From NCBI GenBank assembly GCA_947175715.1, contig CAMWOD010000013.1:1-11557 (forward strand): a DNA stretch of 11,557 nt, given 5' to 3'. The notes below the pieces were generated by a model. It saw only the letters and a list, made by a program, of their open reading frames with translations. It was not told the DNA's origin and ran no database searches. The position numbers were made by a program, and so were the translations under genes. This document shows positions 6,156-11,557 of this stretch, one piece after another (positions within the stretch are counted from its first letter, which is position 1; each line of letters begins with the position of its first letter). This DNA is from an uncultured Porphyromonadaceae bacterium (lineage in GTDB: Bacteria; Bacteroidota; Bacteroidia; Bacteroidales; Muribaculaceae).

Positions 6156-8534
6156 TTAAAATGGGTATCCGACAGCGAAGTGAAATGCGGCATCACGGTG
6201 CCAGCGTGGATGAATCAGCGGCCACGGTTCCTGTCCGATGGCCGGATTATGAGCTTTCATGCCAAGGTCAAAGCGCAGCAGGAAGTAGGTGAAGTCCATT
6301 CGCAGGCCAACGCCGTAGGCCAATGCTATCTGCTTCCAGAATTTGTTGAATTTAAACACACCGTCGGGCTGATTCTCATAGTTGCGTATAGTCCATATAT
6401 TGCCCGCATCGATGAACACCGCGCCCTCAAACACCCAGAACAGCTTGGCCCTGTACTCCACGCTCATGTCAAGGCGTATATCGCCGCATTGATTGATGAA
6501 GTCGGTGGCCGAGTTGCGTGCATCGTAGCCTCCAGGGCCCAGGGCGCGTACGCCCCACCCCCTGACGCCGTTGGCACCTCCGGCATAGAATCGCTTTTCA
6601 AATGGAATCATCGACGAGTTGCCGTAAGGCACACCCACTCCGGCCCCCACATGCATCGCTATGGCATTGCGCAGGTCGAGGTGGCGCGTGTAGGAGCAGT
6701 CCACATCTCCCTTAACATATTGAGCGTATTGAATGCCGAAAATCTTATATGCGCCATCGCTGCGATGCTGCCCTACAATAGATGATATGGCGTAGAGCAG
6801 GTTGCCGGCCGACTCCGCCGACGCACGCAGAGAGTAGACCGATGGCTGTCGCCAGGCATTCTCCATAGCCCCGGCGATGCGACGGTTGGTGCGCCGATAG
6901 GTATAGCCCATGCGCATTATGAAGTGATCTTCATAGCTGTAGCGCAGCAGCGGATTGGTGGGAGCTATCTCATCGATAAAGTTGAGGGTGCTATGGGGCA
7001 GGTACACATAGTTAATGTCGACAAGGTCGAATGTGCGCCTTACGGTGTTGTTGCGGTTGTGCCAGTTATACTTCCACGCCGCGCCCGATATGATGCGGGT
7101 GTACTCAGGACGCTCCTGATAGTTGAACGACACATCCACCTCGGTAGTAGCCCTCACCCTATGCTTAAAATCGCTCGATAGGAATGGAGCCACGAATTTT
7201 GGGAAAGTTAGACCTACCTCGGCGGCATACTCACTGTATCGGTTGTGCAGCAGCCCGTCGAAGTTGCCCGACAGACTTTCGTAGCTGGTGCGCAGCTTGG
7301 TGGTAAGCAGCTGGGATCCGTGTCCCAGATTGCGGTGCTGATAGGTGACTCCTACTCCGAAACCCAAATCCCCCTCCGAGTTTGTGCCTTCGAGCTCAAG
7401 GGTGATACCCTGCTTGCGCGTACGGTCGAGCAATATGTATGCGTTGAGGATATCGCGCCCGTCTGAGTCAACTGCGGGTTTCAGCTGTATGCTCACATAT
7501 TTCAATATGGCGAGTCGTCCCAGCGCTTCGTATGTGCGGTTGATGGCATTGGTGCTATAGCGCTGTCCGGGCACTAGGAAGCAGTTGTCGTATAGAGTCT
7601 TAGGGGTGAGGTAGTGATCAGTGCCGTAGAGTATGTCGAGCCCCTTGTAGCTCACGGTGTCGAGCTGGGCTATGCGCTGAACGGCATCCGAGCTTGTAGC
7701 GTCAAAATCGGTGATATAGGTTACTTTGCCGAAATAGTACTGATGATAGAGTGAGTCGGTAGGGGTAGCATTGTCGAGCATCTCGCAATTCGACTGCCCG
7801 GTGGCGATCACTCGGCGTGGCGCGCGTATCACCATCGTCAAGTCGATTATTTTGGAGTTGGCGGCAGTGTCGGCGTAGAATGTGATGTTGTCTTTGGTAA
7901 ATGTGTAGTATCCGTTTTGCTGCAGATGGTGGGCAATACCCGCTCGCATGTTGTCGAGCTGCGTGCGGTCAAACTTATCCCCCGCGTGCATAGTCTTGAG
8001 TTGAGGCGTGCGGGCTATGATCGAATCGATTTTCGGGTCGTGTATTTCGTAATTGATCGTGCCTATGGTATGCGGAGCTCCTGTGCGCACATAGTATTTG
8101 ACATCCATCTTCTTCTTTTGGGGATTGCCGATGGTGTCGTAAGTCACATTCACGTCCAGATACCCCTGGTTGGCGAGCGCACGGCTTATCTGCTCCACTG
8201 ATGCGGTGACAAGCGTGCTGTCGTATATCACCGGGGGTTGACCCACCTTGCGAAACCAGCGGTTGTACCATTTTGTGGTATCTTTGCCTGATAGGTTGTA
8301 GGTGGCGAGCTGCAGCTTGGCAAAACCCAGCACCTCGTGGTTGGGGGCCTGCCGTAGATAGTAATAAAGGTCGAGGCTTTTTACCTGGTCGTTGTCGAGC
8401 ACTTTGATGTCCACATTGTCAAGCAAGTACTCACCTTGGGGCACATGCTTGGTAGAGCTACAACCCACCACGACCGCACTCATCAGGAGCGCGGTCGTAG
8501 CAAGCAGTAGGTATGTGAACCGTCGTAATGGCAT
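6156..8534 (-). CDS. tamL: TamL-type outer-membrane assembly lipoprotein (BamA/TamA family)
   Basis: Omp85-superfamily protein of the outer membrane, 792 residues. The N terminus is a lipoprotein signal: basic MPLRR, a hydrophobic run, then the lipobox VVGC with Cys25, followed by SSTKHVPQGEYLL, the characteristic start of Bacteroidetes TamL. Residues about 30-370 are POTRA-like; about 375-792 form the beta-barrel. The lid-lock loop motif VRGW is at 657-660 (before GVRALGPGGY), and FDLG is at 755-758. The chain ends in GYPF, a C-terminal Phe as expected for barrel insertion by BAM. TamL is thought to act with TamB in envelope protein or lipid transport; no tamB is visible in this window. Its start shares one base with the pepO stop (TAATG, 8532-8536), so the two are coupled. 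Confidence 0.92.
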   Translation of the reverse strand: MPLRRFTYLLLATTALLMSAVVVGCSSTKHVPQGEYLLDNVDIKVLDNDQVKSLDLYYYLRQAPNHEVLGFAKLQLATYNLSGKDTTKWYNRWFRKVGQPPVIYDSTLVTASVEQISRALANQGYLDVNVTYDTIGNPQKKKMDVKYYVRTGAPHTIGTINYEIHDPKIDSIIARTPQLKTMHAGDKFDRTQLDNMRAGIAHHLQQNGYYTFTKDNITFYADTAANSKIIDLTMVIRAPRRVIATGQSNCEMLDNATPTDSLYHQYYFGKVTYITDFDATSSDAVQRIAQLDTVSYKGLDILYGTDHYLTPKTLYDNCFLVPGQRYSTNAINRTYEALGRLAILKYVSIQLKPAVDSDGRDILNAYILLDRTRKQGITLELEGTNSEGDLGFGVGVTYQHRNLGHGSQLLTTKLRTSYESLSGNFDGLLHNRYSEYAAEVGLTFPKFVAPFLSSDFKHRVRATTEVDVSFNYQERPEYTRIISGAAWKYNWHNRNNTVRRTFDLVDINYVYLPHSTLNFIDEIAPTNPLLRYSYEDHFIMRMGYTYRRTNRRIAGAMENAWRQPSVYSLRASAESAGNLLYAISSIVGQHRSDGAYKIFGIQYAQYVKGDVDCSYTRHLDLRNAIAMHVGAGVGVPYGNSSMIPFEKRFYAGGANGVRGWGVRALGPGGYDARNSATDFINQCGDIRLDMSVEYRAKLFWVFEGAVFIDAGNIWTIRNYENQPDGVFKFNKFWKQIALAYGVGLRMDFTYFLLRFDLGMKAHNPAIGQEPWPLIHPRWHRDAAFHFAVGYPF

Positions 8535-10567
8535 TACCAGATTACGACTTGATTTTCAGGCGCACGGTAGAGGGGCTGTTCCTCGGTGATCGAGAATGCC
8601 TCGAAGAATGGGGTGATATTGCGCAGTGTCACGTTGACGCGGTTCTTGCCCAGCGAGTGTACGTCGCCGGTAGTAAGTGAGCGCATCTCTTCGGGACGGA
8701 TATTCTGAGCCCACACGTTGGCATAGTTCATATAGAATGCCTGCATGGGGGTAAGTCCGTCGATTTTGGCTTCTTCCGATTCGACATCCACGCCCTTCTT
8801 GCGCTGCGAGTCGAGGAATGCTGTACGTGCTATACGCAGGCCTCCCTGGTCGGCAATATTCTCGCCAAGGGTGTATGTGCCGTTGGCGTTAAGGCCGGGG
8901 AGCACTTCCACTTCGTCAAACTGGGCGATCAGACCCTTTGTCAGCTTGTCGAATGCTACGGCATCCTCCTCGGTCCACCAGTTCACCATGTTACCGTCAG
9001 CGTCGAAGTTGCGGCCCTGGTCGTCAAATCCGTGAGTCATCTCATGTCCTATCACCACGCCGATTGCGCCATAGTTTTCAGCATCCGATGCTTCGGGGTC
9101 GAAGAAGGGAGCCTGGAGAATACCGGCGGGGAACACGATTTCGTTGGCCAGCGGGTTGTAGTATGCATTGATTGTCTGCGGAGTCATGCCCCACTCGGTG
9201 CGGTCAACGGGCTTGCCCCACTTGGCGTACTCCTGGGCCTGGTGCCACATCGACACATTGTGCATATTTTCGTAGTACGAAAGGTTGGGGTCAATGTTGA
9301 GCGTGGTATAGTCCTTCCACTGGTCGGGGTAGCCTATTTTCACCGTGATTGAGTTGAGCTTCTTGATGGCGTTGAGCTTGGTTTCGTCGCTCATCCAAGT
9401 GAGGTTGAGTATGTGCTTGCCAAGTGCGGTGCGCAGGTTCTCTACGAGGCCCACCATATACTCCTTCGACGATGCGGGGAAGTATTTCTCGACATATAGC
9501 TGGCCGATAGCTTCGCCCATAGCCCCCTCGGTGGCGCCGAGTGCGCGCTTCCAGCGGGGACGTTGCTGCTGCACGCCGCTTTTCACCTTTGAGAACTCAA
9601 AAATAGCGTCGGTGAAGTCGTCGGAGAGCTTGCCGGCAGCGCCCGACACATATTTCCACAGGTAGTAGTCCTTGATTTCGCGGTCGGACAGCGATTTCAT
9701 CAGATTAGCGCCCTGCAGCACTGTGTTGGGATTGGTGACGATGACATATTCAGGTGTGGGGATGCCCATTGTGGCCATGAAATAGTTGTCCCAGTCTACT
9801 GCGGGATAGTCGGCCTTGAGCTGATCGATGGTGCGGGGATTGTACATCGCGGGGATGTTGCGCGACTCCTCGCGGGTCCATGTCGAGTCGGCGATAAGCT
9901 TCTCGATTTTCATCACATTCTTCACGATGCGGTTGGCATCTTTCTTCGAAAATCCTGCCAGCTGCATCTCCTGGGCGATAAGCTTCTTGTAGGCGTCGCG
10001 CACCTTGGTATTCTCCTTATCGTTGAGCAGATAGTAGTCGCGGTCGCCCAGACCGAGCGATCCTCCCGACAGATACATGGCATACTGCTGCGAGTTGGCA
10101 AGGTCCTCCATCGGTCCTGCGCCGAAGAATGGGTCGGCAATCTCCTTCTGCATCCACAAGAAAAGGTCGTACATCTCCTCGGGCTTGGCATTCTGTATTT
10201 TCTTGATGCCGGGCTGTATAGGGGCTGCGCCATCGGTGTTGCGGCGTATCGAGTCCATAGCCTGGTTGTATATTGTCGAAACTTTGAATGCCACGGTGCC
10301 CGGCTCGGGATTGGTTGCCCCCAGATTGAGCACTATATCCTTCACGCGCGCCTGGCTTGTGTCGTTAAGCACATTAAACCATCCGTAGCGCGAGTACTCG
10401 GGTGTCAGAGGGTAAGCCTCCTGCCATCCGCTGTTGACATGCTGGTAGAAGTCGACACCGGCGGGCACTGAGTCGTCGAAATACGCCGGGTTCAGGCTCT
10501 TAAGATGTTCGGCTTGAGCGAGTGATGCTGCTCCAGCCAGCATCATAGCGAGAACAATTTTCTTCAT
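8534..10567 (-). CDS. pepO: M13 family zinc metallopeptidase (PepO/neprilysin-like)
   Basis: Secreted, probably periplasmic, endopeptidase of 677 residues. The signal peptide MKKIVLAMMLAGAASLAQA has a typical AxA cleavage site after Ala19. There is no lipobox Cys, so this is a soluble exported protein. The N-terminal M13 domain spans roughly 30-410 and the C-terminal catalytic domain about 460-677. Catalytic landmarks are complete: substrate-binding NAYYNP (467-472), zinc motif HEMTH (508-512), and the third ligand in GENIAD (568-573, Glu569 with Asp573). The chain ends ...APENQVVIW, close to the family's usual C-terminal Trp. M13 enzymes cut oligopeptides, usually under about 5 kDa. It is the first gene of a minus-strand set with tamL and gph and has a promoter-like box upstream. 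Confidence 0.95.
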   Translation of the reverse strand: MKKIVLAMMLAGAASLAQAEHLKSLNPAYFDDSVPAGVDFYQHVNSGWQEAYPLTPEYSRYGWFNVLNDTSQARVKDIVLNLGATNPEPGTVAFKVSTIYNQAMDSIRRNTDGAAPIQPGIKKIQNAKPEEMYDLFLWMQKEIADPFFGAGPMEDLANSQQYAMYLSGGSLGLGDRDYYLLNDKENTKVRDAYKKLIAQEMQLAGFSKKDANRIVKNVMKIEKLIADSTWTREESRNIPAMYNPRTIDQLKADYPAVDWDNYFMATMGIPTPEYVIVTNPNTVLQGANLMKSLSDREIKDYYLWKYVSGAAGKLSDDFTDAIFEFSKVKSGVQQQRPRWKRALGATEGAMGEAIGQLYVEKYFPASSKEYMVGLVENLRTALGKHILNLTWMSDETKLNAIKKLNSITVKIGYPDQWKDYTTLNIDPNLSYYENMHNVSMWHQAQEYAKWGKPVDRTEWGMTPQTINAYYNPLANEIVFPAGILQAPFFDPEASDAENYGAIGVVIGHEMTHGFDDQGRNFDADGNMVNWWTEEDAVAFDKLTKGLIAQFDEVEVLPGLNANGTYTLGENIADQGGLRIARTAFLDSQRKKGVDVESEEAKIDGLTPMQAFYMNYANVWAQNIRPEEMRSLTTGDVHSLGKNRVNVTLRNITPFFEAFSITEEQPLYRAPENQVVIW

Positions 10568-10597
10568 AATCTCTTATTATTTATGTATTATATGCCT

Positions 10598-10629
10598 ACA
10601 AAGATAGTGATTTTTCGGCTAACAAAGAT
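10598..10629. repeat. Direct repeat ACAAAGAT, 24-base period
   Basis: ACAAAGAT occurs at 10598-10605 and again at 10622-10629 in the pepO/pgi divergent spacer. On the minus strand both read ATCTTTGT. The inner copy forms the pepO -7 box and the outer copy holds the possible -33 TTTG. The repeat may simply reflect promoter composition, or it may be a pair of regulator half-sites. Confidence 0.5.
10599..10626 (-). promoter_or_regulatory. Probable pepO operon promoter
   Basis: Read on the minus strand, TATCTTTG (10606 down to 10599) matches the Bacteroidetes -7 consensus TAnnTTTG. A TTTG lies at 10626-10623 with a 16-base gap, a little short for a -33 box. Transcription would start near 10594, giving a leader of roughly 25 bases before the ATG at 10567. 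Confidence 0.55.
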
Positions 10630-10643
10630 TTTTTATAACTTTG
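10611..10643 (+). promoter_or_regulatory. Probable pgi promoter
   Basis: TAACTTTG at 10636-10643 fits the Bacteroidetes -7 consensus TAnnTTTG exactly. TTTTT at 10611-10615, 20 bases upstream, is a weak -33 candidate. The predicted leader to the ATG at 10703 is about 50 bases, AT-rich, with no strong Shine-Dalgarno, as is usual in this phylum. Confidence 0.6.
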
Positions 10644-10702
10644 CGGCTGGAACACACGTTTATATTATACAGAATAGAGATTAACCAAAAACTTATGATA
10701 TA

Positions 10703-11557
10703 ATGGAATTGATCAAGATTAATGTTAAAGATGCCGTAAACGTAACCGATGCGGCTATTAAGGAGGCTGCCAAGTGCCTCGCTACTGTAACCAACGGCGA
10801 TGGTGCCGGTAACGACTTTCTGGGATGGGTCGACCTCCCCACCCGCACCGACTCCGCCCTGCTCAGCGACATCAAGGCTTCGGCCCGGTCGCTCCGTGAA
10901 AATTGCGACGTGGTAGTATCAATAGGCATCGGCGGCTCATACTTAGGAGCCAAAGCCGTTATCGAGGCTCTCAACAACGCATTCGCTCCCTACCGCAAGG
11001 ATGGCAAGAATCCTGATGTGCTCTTTGCCGGACAAAACATCGGCGAAGACTACCTGGCCGAACTTCAGGAATATCTGAAGGATAAGAAATTTGGTATTAT
11101 CGTAATATCCAAGTCGGGCACCACCACGGAGCCCGCCATAGCATTCCGCCTGCTCAAGGCTCAGCTCGAAGCTCAGCTTGGCAAAGCTGAGGCATCTAAG
11201 CGCATCGTGGCCGTCACCGACGCACATCGTGGCGCTCTGCGTCAGCTCGCCACCGAGGAGGGTTACAAAACATTCGTCATCGAGGATTCTGTGGGTGGCC
11301 GCTTCTCAGTGCTCAGCCCCGTAGGCCTGCTACCCATCGCCGTAGCCGGCTACGACATCGACGCTCTCATCGAGGGTGCACGCCTGATGCAGGAACTCTG
11401 CGCCAAGCCCTCCGAGCAGAATATCGCCATGATCTACGCCGCTGCCCGCAATCTGCTTTACCGCGGTGGCAAGAAGATAGAAATTCTCGTCAACTACAAT
11501 CCCAAGCCCCACTTCTTCGGCGAATGGTGGAAACAGCTCTACGGCGAGAGCGAGGGT
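10703..11557 (+). CDS. pgi: Glucose-6-phosphate isomerase, 3' end cut by window
   Basis: Interconverts glucose 6-phosphate and fructose 6-phosphate in glycolysis and gluconeogenesis; cytosolic. The first 285 residues are present (bacterial short forms are about 445), with no stop before the window edge. SIS-domain landmarks: SIGIGGSYLGAKAV (73-86), ISKSGTTTEPA (135-145, sugar phosphate binding) and the family signature SVGGRFSVLSPVGLLP (196-211) with Arg200. The start ATG at 10703 is chosen because an upstream ATG at 10695 reaches a stop after one more codon, and the resulting N terminus MELIKINVKDA is of normal length. It is divergent from pepO and has its own promoter-like box 60 bases upstream. 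Confidence 0.96.
   Translation, partial: MELIKINVKDAVNVTDAAIKEAAKCLATVTNGDGAGNDFLGWVDLPTRTDSALLSDIKASARSLRENCDVVVSIGIGGSYLGAKAVIEALNNAFAPYRKDGKNPDVLFAGQNIGEDYLAELQEYLKDKKFGIIVISKSGTTTEPAIAFRLLKAQLEAQLGKAEASKRIVAVTDAHRGALRQLATEEGYKTFVIEDSVGGRFSVLSPVGLLPIAVAGYDIDALIEGARLMQELCAKPSEQNIAMIYAAARNLLYRGGKKIEILVNYNPKPHFFGEWWKQLYGESEG

Noticed and set aside
6180..6785. Long open frame on the plus strand (about 200 codons) opposite tamL
   Set aside because: It lies wholly antisense to a well-supported barrel protein, has no recognisable motif and no promoter or start context. It is explained by composition and codon bias of the real gene.

Overview
The window looks like a chromosomal housekeeping segment from a Bacteroidales bacterium, plausibly close to Muribaculaceae. 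Three things point there: promoter-like -7 boxes of the Bacteroidetes form TAnnTTTG in the intergenic spaces, a TamA/BamA-type outer-membrane protein made as a lipoprotein (TamL, a Bacteroidetes hallmark), and the general style of the GltX, WaaA, M13 peptidase and Pgi proteins. The family placement is inference from protein style. I see no mobile elements, CRISPR arrays, tRNAs or rRNAs.

Layout. Positions 1-5516 are on the plus strand: gltX (5' end cut by the window edge), waaA, a short AT-rich control region, then argR, an argC-like gene and tilS. argR, argC-like and tilS are joined by 4-base and 1-base overlaps and look like one transcript. Positions 5497-10567 are on the minus strand and form a second tight set, read pepO, tamL, gph. 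Its last gene converges on tilS with a 20-base overlap of coding ends. A 135-base divergent spacer (10568-10702) carries back-to-back promoter-like boxes for pepO (minus) and pgi (plus). pgi runs off the right edge.

Functions. Most genes are core: glutamyl-tRNA charging, Kdo transfer to lipid A, tRNA-Ile lysidine formation, outer-membrane biogenesis, envelope proteolysis and hexose phosphate isomerisation. The unusual part is the arginine pair. The ArgC-like protein keeps the overall fold and the conserved C-terminal block, but it has lost the catalytic cysteine (Ser at residue 133), the second glycine of the Rossmann loop (Asp11), the second His of the HxH motif, and about 16-20 residues of the substrate loop. 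It is open from start to stop and translationally coupled on both sides, so it looks like a maintained pseudoenzyme rather than debris. The partner ArgR keeps its DNA-binding domain but has Ala130 in place of the first Asp of the GDDT arginine-binding motif. Upstream of argR lies an ARG-box-shaped palindrome with the 5-4-5 geometry, overlapping the promoter. Together these suggest either arginine-biosynthesis genes under relaxed selection or a regulator plus pseudoenzyme pair with a new role.
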